The notes: generated by a model not told the origin, from the sequence alone. 64,000 nucleotides of DNA from Euptelea pleiosperma (GCA_035048495.1 CM068551.1:10479248-10543247), one strand, 5' to 3'; counted from the stretch's first letter, positions 20,898 to 33,362 are shown. A program made the numbers and translations.

Positions 20898-21831
20898 TGT
20901 GAGGAAAAAATCCCGCACACCCCAAAGGGTTAGTGTAGACTAATGCCCTCACCCTTCTGGTGACTAGTCGGCCTTGGTTCTGATTCAACCTAGTCTGGCC
21001 GAGAAGTCTTGTACTTGTCTGGGGTCTCCGCCACCTCAATCTGAAAAGTCTGCCTCTGAGCCGAGAACTCCGTGAGCCCTGCAAGAACCCCTGCTAGTGG
21101 AATCCGAGAAGAGAGTCGGGGAGGGGATCCCACGGGTAGAGCCTCCGACGATCAAGTTAGCAATAAATTCTTAAGGTAATTTGACAGAGTTTTGGCTCAG
21201 GAATTCAATACCCCTTTAATGTTCCCATCTACATCTATTTATAGGCGTTCACTAGCTGACATGTCAGTTATCCTTGTTGCACTCTTCCTTCAACGTACAC
21301 GTCTTCTTTGGCGCTGACTGTCCTTTCTGACGAAGTCAGTTAACCTGTCATACCATCAGCAACAACTGTCTATGGCCATACTAACCACTCTGTCTTGACA
21401 TACTTGTTGTCAACTACTATGTCTACTGTCATGGTTAACCACCTACTCCCGTGTGATCTTGTCGTTCCCTCACCTACCACTGATTGACTTATACTCTGAC
21501 AGGGATAACCACCTACCCCGTCTATCTTCCAACTCCACCTACTTTGTACCGGCTTTGCTCCATCCTTGGCGCGTCTCATCCTTGGTCACCCAAATTAGTC
21601 TTGGCCTCGGCACACCAGGGTGGTCTCTGACTTGAGCCTCGAAGATGGTTTCGACCTCGGCCACTAGGGTGGTCTCGATCTCGACATATAAGGGTGATCT
21701 GGGGCTTGACCCTCAAAGATGGTCTCGACCTCGGCCAATAGGGTGGTCTCAGCACACAAAGGTGATCTCGGCCATATCCAAGTGTCATTGTCCTGACTGT
21801 CCGTATGGATATCACAAATTTGGTACCCACA
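20898..21831 (-). repeat. 3' LTR of Ty3 element 2
   Basis: TGTGAGG to CCCACA, 934 bp, matching 26245-28936 once the solo LTR insertion is removed. - strand TATAAATA lies at 21236-21243. The stretch 21600-21790 has short repeats with GGTCTCG and CTCGGC. The first bases differ from the other LTR (TGTGAGG against TGTGGGG). Confidence 0.9.
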
Positions 21832-21850
21832 ATCGCCCCCTCTCGGGCGT
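21832..21850 (-). other. Polypurine tract of Ty3 element 2
   Basis: On the - strand it reads GCCCGAGAGGGGGCGAT and abuts the 3' LTR. Confidence 0.75.
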
Positions 21851-22234
21851 CATGCCGACTACAGGGCATGATGTCCGGGAATACGCACGGGTGTCACTAT
21901 GCCAGGTGTTACCAGCTCACGGTGTCGGCTGTAGTTCACAAAATGTAATATTTACCTACTTTTCCATGTGTCCATCTCTGGTTGGTCCCTATGGTCGACG
22001 TAGTTCAAACGTCTTCTTGGACTTCTGTCCTCTCATGGCAAGCTTGCCACGCGTCCCTTTTTCATAGATCGTCCGTCCGTTCGTCAATTAATGCGCCGCT
22101 TGGGCGTCATTCTGTTACAAATGCTCTGCCACGTGTCATCCAAGGATAGGTTAGTCTAAGTGCTGCGTGCAAAGCATCGCTTCGGACGACGTACCTTTCC
22201 CCCCAATCCTTTCCTTCATCATTACCCATCTTCC

Positions 22235-22242
22235 TATAAATA
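22235..22242 (+). promoter_or_regulatory. TATA box of the antisense gene (element 2)
   Basis: TATAAATA followed by a pyrimidine-rich leader, the same arrangement as upstream of the antisense gene in element 1 (9836-9843). Confidence 0.6.
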
Positions 22243-22479
22243 GGGGGTCCCCACACCTTTTCATTTCTTACCTTCGTTTTCTGATTTCCTGCGATTTTTT
22301 CTTCTCTCTTCTCGACTTACTCGGCATCTGTGATTTCATTTCCTTCTCCTTGGATTCCTCGGCGTCTGCGATCTCATTTTCTTCTCTTCGAATTCTTCGA
22401 CGTCTGCGATCTCATTCTTCATTTCTCGGACTCCTCGGTCTCCCGGCACTAGGTATTTTAAGTTTCTTTTCCTTCTCTC

Positions 22480-24480
22480 ACCATCCCTTCATACACGGCT
22501 CATTGGAAAGCCACGAGGGTTCCCAAGGAAGAGGATCCCGAGACGTGCGAGCATCCGGATCTGTCCGAGGTTCGATAAACATACGGTATCCTGGACTTGG
22601 TCATCCTGGAGCATGTTGGCAATAGGCTAAATTTTGCTCATCATATCCCAATTAGAGTCAGCAGGATCTGTGTTACCATTGGCCAGATCCAAGCCGAATT
22701 GCTGTTCCCCTTCACTTCTTTTGCTTGAGAGGTGTTAAACCCATACAGAATTGCCCTAAGCCAGACTACTGGCAACTTCTGACGACATCTCCGCTCTTTC
22801 GATAGGATTTCTCAATTTTGGGGTCGAGAAGTGACCTTAAACGACATCCGACTCCAACATTTTATTAAGAAGAGTCCACAGCCGTTTGCCGAGACGGGAG
22901 GTTCTTCATTCTTTTTTCTTGCCACTCGAACGGGCAAATTGCCCATCCTAGAAAAAATCCAAGACTCCGACAAGGGTTGGAAGAGATTTTCAATTTTTGT
23001 CTCAGGAGCGTGGGAGAGGTGTGCCGAGGACCAAGGTCTATCCTTTCACTTTCTGAAGTTTAATTCCCAAGGAGGTACCTCGGCTCACCCTCCTCTATTT
23101 CTTAACTTGGTACTTTAAACATATTGGGTACTTACTTTGTTACTGTGATGGTGCAGGGATATTCACCGACAACTCTCCTGCCGGTATCTCCTAGATCAAC
23201 GTTCCTCTCTATTTTGATCAACATCTGGTTGGCTTCGATGCTCTAGGCTATATTCTTGATTGCCCTCCCCCTCCTGCCGAAGAGTTAGCCCGGCAAATTT
23301 CTGAGGAGGAGTTAGAGAAAAAGCTATTGGAGTAGAAATCTACTAAGTCTTGTGCTCCGACTAGCAGGAAAAGGTCTGCCCCGGTGGAGGAAGTCCATTC
23401 CTGCAAGGAAGTTGGAGCCTCCACATTTGGTGCTGAGCGTGTTCAGTCGGAGCACTCCGAAGCCAATATCAGTGTTGGCGCCGAGGAATTATTCGTACCT
23501 CCCCTTGCTGCCATTTACCCTGTTAGCTCCGGGCTCAGTTCTGACTCTTCCTCGGCCTCTTCCTTCGATCCATTATTAACTACCTTCTTATAGTAGTGCG
23601 GCCGAGACTACCGTACCGGCATCCCATCCGACGCCAAGATGGTTGTGGGGTTGGTGATCAATCTCGGCGAGGAGTCCCCTCCCTCTATCGGGCCTCCTCC
23701 GAGGCCGCCGCCTGACCGAAGGTCACAGTCGTTCGATCCAGAAAGCGCTGTCCCAGGAGAAACTTCAGGACAGAAAAAGGCCAAGGGACCTACTCCCGAG
23801 AGTGTCCCGCCGCCATTTTCGGCAAGGACCATGCCTGCTCTCCCCCCAGTCATGATCCTACCGCCTCCTCCCATCCCATATGGCGGTCCGACTCCCGTAC
23901 CTCATTCAGTTCCCCAAGACCCCAGGGGGAAGCAACTACAGGCCGAGAGTCGGGGTTCTCAGCCCAGGAGCGGAGACGGCTTCGTACGCGCCTAGGGGTC
24001 GGCGCCCCAGGCTAGCACCGCTCCATTCAGCACCCCTCTCCCTAGCGTCTCTCTGGCGGACGTCCCCCAATTTGTTCCTACAACTCAACCAAAACTCCTC
24101 GACCTCTGGGTGTCGAGGTTCTTTCAAAGACCGGTCTTATTCTGAAGACTGACTCGGTGATGGAGGATTTGGAGATAGCCAGGATCTAGGGGATTGGGTC
24201 TCGGACCCCGGCGGACATCAAGAAGGTGGCTCAACTGGAGACCGAGTTCATGGTTAGAAAGTTTTTTGCCTCCCAGGCCACGGTATTCTCTGTATCCTTT
24301 GTCAATACATTTCCCATCATTTCCCCTTACTAACGATCACCATCTGTTCCTCAGTCCCAGAACATGTTCATCGGGGAGGGTCTGCTGTAATTGCTATTGG
24401 TCGGCTGAGCCGACTCCTTCTCCTCTCTCTGCTGCCTTTCCTCGGTCGGCATCCTTGATCATCATCATCTGGCATCTCTA
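22480..24480 (+). pseudogene. Antisense spliced gene of Ty3 element 2 (aORF)
   Basis: This is the counterpart of the gene at 10020-12560. The N-terminal half includes FPFTSFALEVLNPYRIALSQ, then FWGREVTLNDIRLQHFIKKS and KIQDSDKGWKRFSIFVSGAW, which align by position and pattern with the element 1 protein. The first exon ends at 23074 (donor GTACCT) and the next starts at 23157 (acceptor GTGCAG). The downstream part is Pro/Ser-rich (23640-24000) and ends with a segment near 24200-24290 containing KKVAQLETEFMVRKFFASQA. Stops and frameshifts are frequent (for example around 22625 and 23333), and no start codon is clear, so the boundaries are approximate. The function of these proteins is not known. 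Confidence 0.6.
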
Positions 24481-24498
24481 GGCTACACTCTGATCACC

Positions 24499-24957
24499 TC
24501 AGATCTCGTACTGCCCTAGAGGGGTAGGGAACCTGACCACTTGATAGTAGGTTGAAGGAACGACCCTCATGGCGTGTGTCCACCTCCTTTCTAAGATCAC
24601 GTTATATGTTGACGGCGCATCAATCACCAGAAACTTGGTGGGCAAGGTGATGGGTCCCGCCGAGATGGGCAACATGATTTCTCCAATCGGTTTGGAAGCT
24701 GCTCCGTTGAACCCATAGACCGATGCCGAGGACGATGCCAATTTCGACTGGTCTATTCCCATCCCATCAAATGTCGATTTGAACAATATTTCCACCGAGC
24801 TCCTGCAGTCCACCGGGATTCTCTTTATAGAGAAGCTTCCTATCGGCAGGGTGATTACCAATGCATCTTCATGTGGCAACAAGACCTTTTCTGAATCCTT
24901 GGCCGAAAACCATATGGTTATTCTTGGATCATGACCTTCTCCACCCAATGACTCCAC
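24499..24957 (-). pseudogene. Aspartic protease (element 2)
   Basis: Retropepsin of the same type as in element 1: ITLPIGSFSIKRIPVDCRSS holds the putative catalytic Asp, and ILERRWTHAMRVVPSTYYQV is the conserved C-terminal block. The active-site box reads D-C-R-S-S, again without the usual Gly. The coding part of this strand ends here, since no RT follows. Confidence 0.8.
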
Positions 24958-24960
24958 CGG

Positions 24961-26163
24961 TCAGAGATCGGCTGAGACATCCTTTACTTCTTGGACGCTC
25001 ATTGTTCTTCTCACCTTGTCTCTGTGAGTACTCCGACTCTCCATTTCTCCTCCATAGATCATGTTAATAACATACCGGGCTGGCCTCCCCTCTGCATGGA
25101 GTGGCCCGCCGTCTACTCCTTGTCTGTTGTCTTGGCCATCTGCCGGCGAGACATACCTGTCGAGATATCTCCTTCGAATAAGATCATCGATCAAGCCCCT
25201 CAGGGCGAAACATTCGTCAGTGGGATGGTCTCGGACGTTGTGATAGGTGCAAAACTGCTTCTCGGGCCTGTCTTCATACTGTTTCCTCGGGGGTCTGAAG
25301 TAAGGCTCTCCTTTGATTTCCCCCAGAACTCTCGACGACACCACCGACAGTGGGGTATAATCCCTCTACTGGTAGGGGATCCAAGTTCCGTTTCCCTAGA
25401 ACCTTTTCGCCCCTGGTCTCGGTCCTCCATCATTGGCCCAACACCCTTCTTTTTCTCTTGCTTCTTGCCATTGTTTTTCTTCTTAGACGTCCCGGCTTCA
25501 TTCACCTTTGCTTTCGACACATCAGAATGCGCCTTGACAGAGTCTTCTACTCTGATATATTCTTCTATGATCATATAAGCATCCTCTAGACGATAAGGAT
25601 TACTTATGACTAATTTCTCATGGACTCGACTCCCTGTCAAAACTCCAATCTGCAGCGGGCAGGCTGTGGTTTTCTCGTCCAACTGGTCAACATGGACCAC
25701 CTCCTGCTTGAACCAGGTAAGGTAATCCCAGAGTGCTTCTCCCTTGTTCTGTTTCAGACTCAGAAGGGCTGTTACACAGGCAGTTCTCTTCCGCTGATGA
25801 ATGTAATGCGTCAGACCATGAACTGCTCGACACTTCCTACCCTTAGGGTGTGGAACCAGACTAGAGCACACCCTTTCAGGCTAGTGGGGAATAGTCGGCA
25901 CCCCCGGGAAAATCATTCCCTAAAGGGTAAGTTCTAACCCCTTCTCTCCTTTCGACGGCCTCTTTTAGTAGTTGATGCCTCAACTACGAGTTCTCCTTCT
26001 TTACATCCTCCATATCTTTCCTCATCCTTTCAATCTGGTCAATGAACAAGCTCAGCATCCCCGGGACGTCCTAGTGGTTGACTTCATCTTCTTCTCCAAT
26101 GTCCTTAACGGACACTTCTTTCGATCCTCCAGCCCCACCCTTCCCTTTCTCAGGGGGAGCCAT
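24961..26163 (-). pseudogene. Gag (element 2)
   Basis: Starts with MAPPEKGKGGAGG at 26163. The Gag core is seen as EALWDYLTWFKQEVVHVDQL and LVISNPYRLEDAYMIIEEYI (25871-25200). The CX2HX4HX4C knuckle CTYHNVRDHPTDEC follows in another frame (25344-24961). Stops in the N-terminal part and the frame change show it is decayed. Confidence 0.8.
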
Positions 26164-26214
26164 GTCAATGCCGCCTATCCGTAGATAGCGCCAAAGAACA
26201 TGTAGCTCGATCAC

Positions 26215-26244
26215 CGTTCGATTCCCATAAGCGGTGCCAAAAGA
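26215..26244 (-). other. Primer-binding region (element 2)
   Basis: Inside the 5' LTR the - strand reads TCTTTTGGCACCGCTTATGG, close to the same region of element 1. Confidence 0.6.
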
Positions 26245-26704
26245 TGTGGGGGAAAAATCTCGCACACCCCCAAAGGGTTAGTGTAGACTAATGCCCTCGC
26301 CCTTCTGGTGACTAGTCAGCCTTAGTTCTGATTCAGCTTAGTCTGGCCGAGAAGTCTTGTACTTGTCCGGGGTCTCCGCCACCTCAATCCGAGAAGTCTG
26401 CCTCAGAGCCGAGAACTCTGTGAGCCCTGCAATAACCCTTGCCAGTGGAATCCGAGAAGAGAGTCGGGGAGGGGATCCCGCTGGTAGAGCCTCCAACGAT
26501 TAAGGTAATTTAACAAAGTTTTGGCTCAGAAATTCAATACCCCTTTAATGTTCCCATCTACCTCTATTTATAGGCATTTACCAGCTAACGTGTCAGTTAT
26601 CCTTGTTGCACTCTTCCTTCGGTGTACACGTCTTCTCTGGCGCTGACTATCCTTTCTGAAAAGTCTCGGTTGTCAAATCCCATGAATACTTAGTTCTTCG
26701 GTAA

Positions 26705-26754
<50 letters not shown>

Positions 26755-28936
26755 TTGTGCCTCAAATTAACTGAAGACTGAAGTGTCAAAGATCAAGTGG
26801 ACTTCGACAAAACAAACCAAAGAAGGATTAAAGCTGAAGAAAAGAAAACCCCAAGTGTTCAAGATCAACTGAAGACAAAGTCAAGATTATCAAGTTCAAC
26901 TGAAGACAAAGTCAAGATTATCAAGTTCAACTGAAGACAAAGTCAAGTGATCAAGCTCAACTGAAGACAAAGTCAAAAGCTCAAATACGTTCTCACTCAA
27001 CAAATGTTCAACAATGAAGAAACTCGTGTTGCGGTTACATACACAAATCTGAGGGTAAAACCGTGTGTTGCCAGCGAATATTGATTTACCTTAGATGGTT
27101 AAGTGTTAGTTAGGGATTGAGCGTGCGGCGAAAAGAGAAATTCTCATAACTTTGTAAGTATTCGGTTATGGACAAAACTGTCCGGTCAACCGACCTTATG
27201 AGTGGGAGACCGAAGGTCCGGTCGACCAGCCAAAATGGTCCGGTCGACCTAACTCTCGGGTTCAGGAAATTGGGAACAAATCCTGAGCGAGCGACAGACT
27301 AAAGGCTCGGTCAACCGGCTAATAATGCGGTCGGCCCCGCACGCTTTGAATCTCGTTTGACAAAATCCCTTATGCGATTAGAAGCGCATTTTGGCCCTTC
27401 AAACGGCTATATTCGGTACGGTTCTAGTAAAAGGAGGCTTGCTTATAAATTAAAGTCCTCTCCCTTCATTAGAATTAACCCAATCAAGAGATCTCTACTT
27501 TACTTTACTTGATTATCATTCTTTAAGTCTAGAGATTTAGAATTTGAGAGAGCTTCACTTGTGCAAATTTGTACATCCATTATAAAGGCTCTAGATTGTT
27601 TGAGAGAGCTTCACATGAGCAAATTGGATTCATCTATTGTGAAGGTTGCTCTAATTATTTAAAGAGACTACGAAGGGTATTGTTTCCTACAATAATCTTC
27701 TTCCAAGAAGAAGATCATCATTAGCAGAGCGTTTCTGTGGCAAATTCTTCTACGAAGATTTACCATTTTATCGAATTCATCAAAAGGTAAGTATCTCCTA
27801 GAATAAACCTTTTAGATTAAATTCAATATTATCAAACTTGAATTGTTTGTGATTGGTGGATGAGTGAGTACTCATCAAATTGAGTTGAAGAAGTGGAATC
27901 CTTGAGAAATTTATTTCTCTAAAATACTACGAGCCTAGTGTGACTCTCTAGGTGAATCGAGAAGTGATTCTCGTATGGATCGAGTGAGGATTGTAGATCA
28001 ATGAGAAGAGGGCTTCTCTAAATAGACTACTGGTCTAGGCTGACTCTCTAGGTGAACGAGAAACAATTCTCGTTAGATTGAGACTAAATGAATCCTAGTT
28101 GGTTGATTATTTATTTCGATTGAAAATGTTGTAATGCATGATTGAAATAATATAATACTACTCGCGGTGATTATTGGAGAGTGGACGTAGGTGCGGAGTC
28201 GTCGAACCACTATAAATCTGAGTCTCATGTGATTGTGAATGTTTGCATATTTGTTTCTCAGATTTTTCCATATCTATGTTCTGTGGATGATTCATATTTT
28301 AATTGCTTGATCTTTTTCGCCTTGTGTGACCATTAATTTTTAATCCTTATAGAATCTACAGAAAAATTAAAAATTGTCCTATTCACCCCCCTCTAGGAAT
28401 TAACTTGGTAATTAAAAAGGAATTTCACTTTCTAACGAAGTCAGTCAGCCCATCATACCATCAGCAACAATTGTCTGTGGCCGTACTAACCACTCTGCCC
28501 TGACATACTTGTTATCGATTACTATGTCTACTGTCATGGTTAACCACCTACTCCCATGTGATCTTGTCATGCCCTCACCTACCACTGATTGACTTATACT
28601 CTGACAGGGATAACCACCTACCCTGTCTGTCTACCAACTCTACCTGCTCTGTACTGGCTTTGCTCCATCCTTGGCGCATCTTGGCCTCGGCCACCCAAAT
28701 TGGTATTGGCATCGGCACACCAGGGTGGTATTGGGCTTGACCCTTGAAGATGGTTTCGACCTCGGTCACCAGGGTGGTCTCGGTCTCGGCATATGAAGGT
28801 GATCTCAGGCATGACCCTCAAGGATGGTCTCAACCTCAGCAACCAGGGTGGTCTCGGCACACAAATGTGGTCTCGGCCATATCCAAGTGTCATCGTCCTG
28901 ACCGTCCGTATGGATGCCACAAATTTGGTACCCACA
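26245..28936 (-). repeat. 5' LTR of Ty3 element 2, split by an insertion
   Basis: TGTGGGGG to CCCACA. The parts 26245-26656 and 28433-28936 match 20898-21831 when 26657-28427 and one copy of CTTTC are removed, leaving 916 bp against 934 bp. Confidence 0.9.
26657..28427 (+). mobile_element. Solo LTR (SIRE-like copia)
   Basis: Begins TGAAAAGTC and ends GGAATTTCA, flanked by CTTTC on both sides (26652-26656 and 28428-28432). No internal region is present, so it is a solo LTR left by recombination. Inside are an (AT)n tract (26708-26752), short tandem repeats containing CAACTGAAGACAAAGTC (26866-26975), several GGTCGACC-type words (27180-27350), GTGGACGTAGG (28182), CGAACCACTATAAATC and ATTCACCCCCCTCTAGG near the 3' end. 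The last features are typical of U5 in SIRE/Maximus copia LTRs, which is the basis of the family call. Confidence 0.88.
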
Positions 28937-28941
28937 AAATC

Positions 28942-30185
28942 ATTGATGAACTAGACTTATGCAAAGTAAATCAAAGATATACTTGTGTAGAAGCAAATAA
29001 ACAAGCCGCAAACAATTCATACAACACTCGAGATCGCTTAAAGAAGCGAGGGTAGAGATCTTATTGACTCGTGGGCCACGCCACGGAGTCTCCTTTTCGG
29101 GGTAGGGAGTGGTATCCTTCTTGAGCGTGGGCCCGATTCCTCCTAAGTGAGCTTTTGCTCTCTACCCCAGGATTGGATTCGCAATCCTACATACAAGTTA
29201 GTGTACGATATGGTCTAGGGTTTGGAAATATTTTTGGAATGTCCCTACTTTGGGCGAGTAATCAATCAATCAATCAATTAGGCAAGGTAATTTAGAAAGT
29301 TACTATTATGAGAGTTGATTAAAAAAACTATCAACACCCTAATAGAACTATCCAATTTAGGAGTTTCCCCAAGTCAAGAAAATTCCTTAAAAGTAGAAGT
29401 TTTCTAAATCTGAAACCTTGCCAAATTTAGGGTTTCGTCTCGTGTTGGAAACCTTCCAAAAAGCGGACCTTCCACATTTAGAAATTCTCTAAAAGTATGA
29501 ATTTCTAATTATGGGAGATCTTCCGATGTGGAAACTTTCCAAATAAAATAAATTTCAAATTTAAAAATACCCAAAATGAAAATCTTGCAAAGATGGAACT
29601 TCCTGGATCGAAAAGTATCCAAAATACAATCTTTCCAAAATTGAATAACCTAAAAATGTGCAGAAATGAAACAATCATTTTTTTTAGATTTTCTGATTTT
29701 TTACTTTTTTGTGAGTTAAACACTCAATCGAGGGTTTCTAAAATCCTCAAACATGCATCTAGATATGGTAATATTCAAGGTGTACAATTACAACTTCTTG
29801 TCAATATACACAATAATACCCAGCTTGAGAATGAGATTGTCAAACTAAAAAGGGATATGTGGGCCATCTCCCATTGAACTTTTCCACCCCCTTTAGAACC
29901 TCGTATTTTTTCATCTCCCTTATCACATTGAATCCCATCTCCCATTAATGGAAGGGCAACCAACCCCAAATCAGCATTATAGAACTCCAACGGGTGATCA
30001 CTTAGAACATAACAATGCAATTGGTTAAAGTGAATGAACAATGTTATGGGTTCAAGAGAAGCTTATAATAGTATATACGATTATATTTGACTTAACTTGG
30101 CTCACAACCTCAAAAAGGATGGCACAAATGGCCTAAAAAGTAAAGTCGCTCGTCAGGCCTCAAATAAAAGGAGGCACACATTGAT
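28942..30185. other. No recognisable gene
   Basis: Right flank of element 2. The stretch 29260-29280 has CAAT tetramer repeats. Around 29330-29640 there are many short phrases of the type GGAAACTTTCC / TTTCCAAA. I see no coding or RNA gene. Confidence 0.5.
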
Positions 30186-30189
30186 TTCT

Positions 30190-31105
30190 TTCTCACCAAA
30201 CTCTGATCTCTTTATGACAATGACAGTCCCAACCGAATGTTTCGAAAGAGATCATTGGGACTATTGAATACCTACAATTCAAATTGCAATGACCCAATAT
30301 CGTATTATTATCAATTACCAAGAACAAACCTATGCAAACCAATAATTTACTTACTTCATTGGTTGTAAATTTATCCATCACATCCAATATCTCAGACAAT
30401 TCGATGCCACTGTTATGCTCCAATGAGACCGATTTCTATAATAAACAATATAATAAAAAACCAAAAACTATAATTTATTTCACATGAACAGAATTGAATG
30501 AAAAACTAGAAACTTATGTCTTTTTCTTGTAGAGGATCTATGGGTTCCAGTTTAATGGCGGCATCAGATTCGAATATCAAGCCTATTTGATTTCTAACAT
30601 AAAAAAGTTGAAATCAAATTAACATAAATTCATGAATATGTTCCAAATAAAAATCTATTAAAATAAAATAAAAATTAGAAACTTACCTCTTTAGGGTCCA
30701 CGAACTCAACTTGAATATTGGTGTCAGATTCAACATCATTCCCTAGTTGATCAATATACTTGAGAATAGTTTTTTTTTTGCATCTTGCTAGATAGGTTCC
30801 GACTGATTACATTCAAAATATTTTGGCTATTAGCAGTGAAAATCATTTGAATGAATTCCATGGAGAGAGAGAGAGAGAGAGGGGGGGAGAGATTACAACT
30901 AGAAAAACTCACCTCCATTGGTTGAACTCCCAAAAAATCCGAAAGAGGAAGAAAGTTAGGAGGACAACAAAAGAAACAAAGGAATAAGTGATTGTGAGAA
31001 AAAAAAAACAGAGAAAGAGAGGAAAACGAACCGAACCTAACATCTAGGTTTCTTCTCTTTTTTTGTTTGGGTGGGTACGAATGTTTAACATAATTTGGGG
31101 GCATT
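30190..31105 (-). other. Possible exon series, unrecognised
   Basis: On the - strand there are short open blocks with splice-like borders. One containing GVQPMEV ends at a GTGAGT-type donor near 30912. One containing YIDQLGNDVESDTNIQVEF ends at GTAAGT near 30686. One containing LEPIDPLQEK follows near 30590. Open frames 30193-30423 and 30751-31104 belong to the same zone. I recognise no family. It could be a captured gene fragment or a short-lived host gene; without a transcript I cannot tell. A (GA)n microsatellite sits at 30866-30893. Confidence 0.25.
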
Positions 31106-31129
31106 TTTTGTATTATAAAAGAATTACTT

Positions 31130-31182
31130 TAAAGTGGGGGGTAATTATAGTCGCACCCCACAAAATGTGAGGGCACTCAACC
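31130..31182 (+). repeat. Inverted repeat partner of 42663-42715
   Basis: AGTCGCACCCCACAAAATGT followed by GAGGGCACTC matches the reverse complement of 42666-42700. The pair faces each other across 11.5 kb and could be two MITE ends or the ends of one large structure. Confidence 0.7.
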
Positions 31183-31639
31183 TATTGAGAGCACTCCACT
31201 AGGATTTCAAAATTTGTGAGGGCACCCTCCCCGTCAAAGCACCCCACTATGATTTCATCTAAGTTATGGTGCAGGACCGATATTCAACCACAGATGATTT
31301 TAGCACATCTGTTATTGTAAATTGTGTGGGTCATGGTGCCAATCCTCATATACGCCCTGGACAAATCATCCTTGTAAGGAATATTTTCATATTCAATTTG
31401 GCAAAGATTATGTTTGATATAAAATATTCTAGTAACCGTTCCTACGAGCACCAGTGTAGTGTGGAGATGTTGTGGTACGCATATTTCACCAACTACTTGA
31501 AGACTAGAGACAAAGACATCGAGAATCAAATGATTGACGACAGGAGTCATCTGAGTAACTGCCCATTTGTCGATTATAGATTGTGTACGCTCGATTAGGA
31601 AGGTAAGTGACTTAGTAGCCATAGGAATAGGTTTTAAAT

Positions 31640-32495
31640 GAATAAAATATAATGGTCAAACCTAGTCATTGGACAGACCTGAGTCTGAGTCAAAGATATT
31701 GACTTATGGGAGAGTCGGATCGATTTGAACTTGTCCAATCGATTGGACATAGCCCAATCAATTAGAGTACTCTGTGAAATCGATTGGAGTCTGTGAGGCA
31801 GAACTTGTTCAAAGCCAAATCGATTGGAGACTCTGTGAAATCGATTGGAGCCTTCAAGACAGAAACTTATTTGAGGCCAATCGATTGGAGACCTCTGTGT
31901 AATCGATTGGAGCCTACGGAACATAAAATTTATTGAGGCCAATCGATTGGACCCAAAGTACAATCGATTGGACTTAGCACGAACTCAGTCTTTCTCAGAT
32001 CCAAAATTTTTGGTTCCACTATCTCACATTCTACACGACTCAAGGTCACGAATTCTATAAATACAACCCTTCTATACATTCTCTAAATACACATAGAGAC
32101 ACATTCACATCTTGTTCCTCATTCACATCTTAGGTCCATTCGAAGAGCAATAAGCTTGTTTCTCATTCACATCTTGTGAGCTTGTTCCTCTTCTTGATCA
32201 AAGCCAAGTGCTTAATCCATTCCTCAACTTAGGTCCATCACTTATATATTCGACCTAGCAGCCTGAGTGTACCAGTGTAACTCAACACCTTTGAGCAACT
32301 TTGGATTCATGGTGTACTGAATCATTCACCTTCGGCAAAGGCAAGAGTGTTGAAAATTAGATCGGAGCAGCCGATCGACGGTAGGTTTGTGGTGTACTAA
32401 ACTGAATAAGCGGACAAGGCTTCTAGGCTGGAAGGGCGCGCGTGGATTCGTAGTGTTGATTCAGAAGACTTGGATGCATCGGCAATAGGCCTTGG
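31640..32495 (+). mobile_element. 5' part of a SIRE-like LTR interrupted by CACTA
   Basis: About a dozen (A)ATCGATTGGA words occur at 31690-31970, then TATA (CTATAAATAC, about 32056) and a U5-like stretch up to the CACTA insertion. It continues at 41801-42165, where AACCCCCCCCCCTTCTAGG matches the 3' end of the solo LTR at 26657-28427. I could not fix the outer left border or a target duplication. Confidence 0.6.
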
Positions 32496-32511
32496 CACTA
32501 CAGGAAAAAAG

Positions 32512-33045
32512 ACTTTCAGCGACGGCCGGAGACCGTCGGTATAGGGTTAAAATCCGTCGCTATATGTTATACCGACGGCCAGGACGACCGTCGCTACCTA
32601 TCACTATAAATTTCGTCGGTAAAAGATATTACCGACGGTCAGCTCAAAAATGCCCGTCGCAAAAAACACTTCGTGGATTGGAAAATTAATATACCGACAG
32701 GCAAGATCGTCAGTATATACAAATATAATTTTATATTCGTGAAAAAGTTTTACTGAGGGTCAAAGCCGTCACTGTAAGCGACATATAGCGACGAAATTTT
32801 ACTGGCCGTCGGTATTAATCACATGTTGCGACAGCCACAGACCGTTGGTATATCTCAATTTGTTTATACTACCAAACCTTTTAGCGATGGCCTGAACATT
32901 GCCCGTCGCTATATATGTCTTATAGCAACGATCGCTTTATCTGGCCCTCGCTATATATGTCTTATAGCGACGGGCAATGTGCTGGCCATCGGTAGATACA
33001 TGTTATAGAGATGGTTAGTGGCCGTCGCTAGGTTTGGTAGTATAA
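32512..33045. repeat. CACTA subterminal repeats, left end
   Basis: At least ten GCGACGG/CCGTCGC-type words, often extended to CCGTCGCTATA, in direct and inverted orientation. They match the right-end set. Confidence 0.8.
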
Positions 33046-33362
33046 ATTTTTTTTTTAATTTTCTGGAAATAATTTGTTGTACCTGTACTTGTAATGTATA
33101 TAATACCACATTTCCCTATTCCATGTCCATTTAATCAAATCAAAGTGTAAAGAAAATAAAAAAATTCAATATCTTAAATAATTATATTTCTACAATATTG
33201 ACTGTTTCAAATTTAACAATGCTATAAAAGTTTCAAAAATCAATCTGGAAGAGTAGAAGACACGATCAATCATCTAGGCCCTGCAAAACAAATAAAAGTA
33301 AAATAATTAATATGCAAAATGTTAAGATTCAATGTAAACGAAATAAAGAATTAAAGTTAAAC

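Larger units (their letters stand above)
20898..28936 (-). mobile_element. Non-autonomous Tat-like Ty3 element 2 (gag-pro + antisense gene)
   Basis: Bounded by AAATC at 20893-20897 and 28937-28941, a 5-bp target duplication. LTRs are at 20898-21831 and 26245-28936 (the latter split by a solo LTR). On the - strand the element carries gag and protease only; RT, RNase H and integrase are absent. Immediately past the protease the + strand antisense gene begins from the other side. It must have depended on enzymes supplied by a related full-length element. Confidence 0.9.

Noticed and set aside
21645..22067. A 140-residue + strand frame crossing the end of the 3' LTR of Ty3 element 2
   Set aside because: It spans LTR, polypurine tract and the upstream region of the antisense gene, with no domain. 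Chance frame.
29041..29210. Possible structured RNA gene (GC-richer block with short inverted pieces)
   Set aside because: No tRNA, rRNA or snRNA signature could be matched, and the inverted pieces are too short to support a claim.
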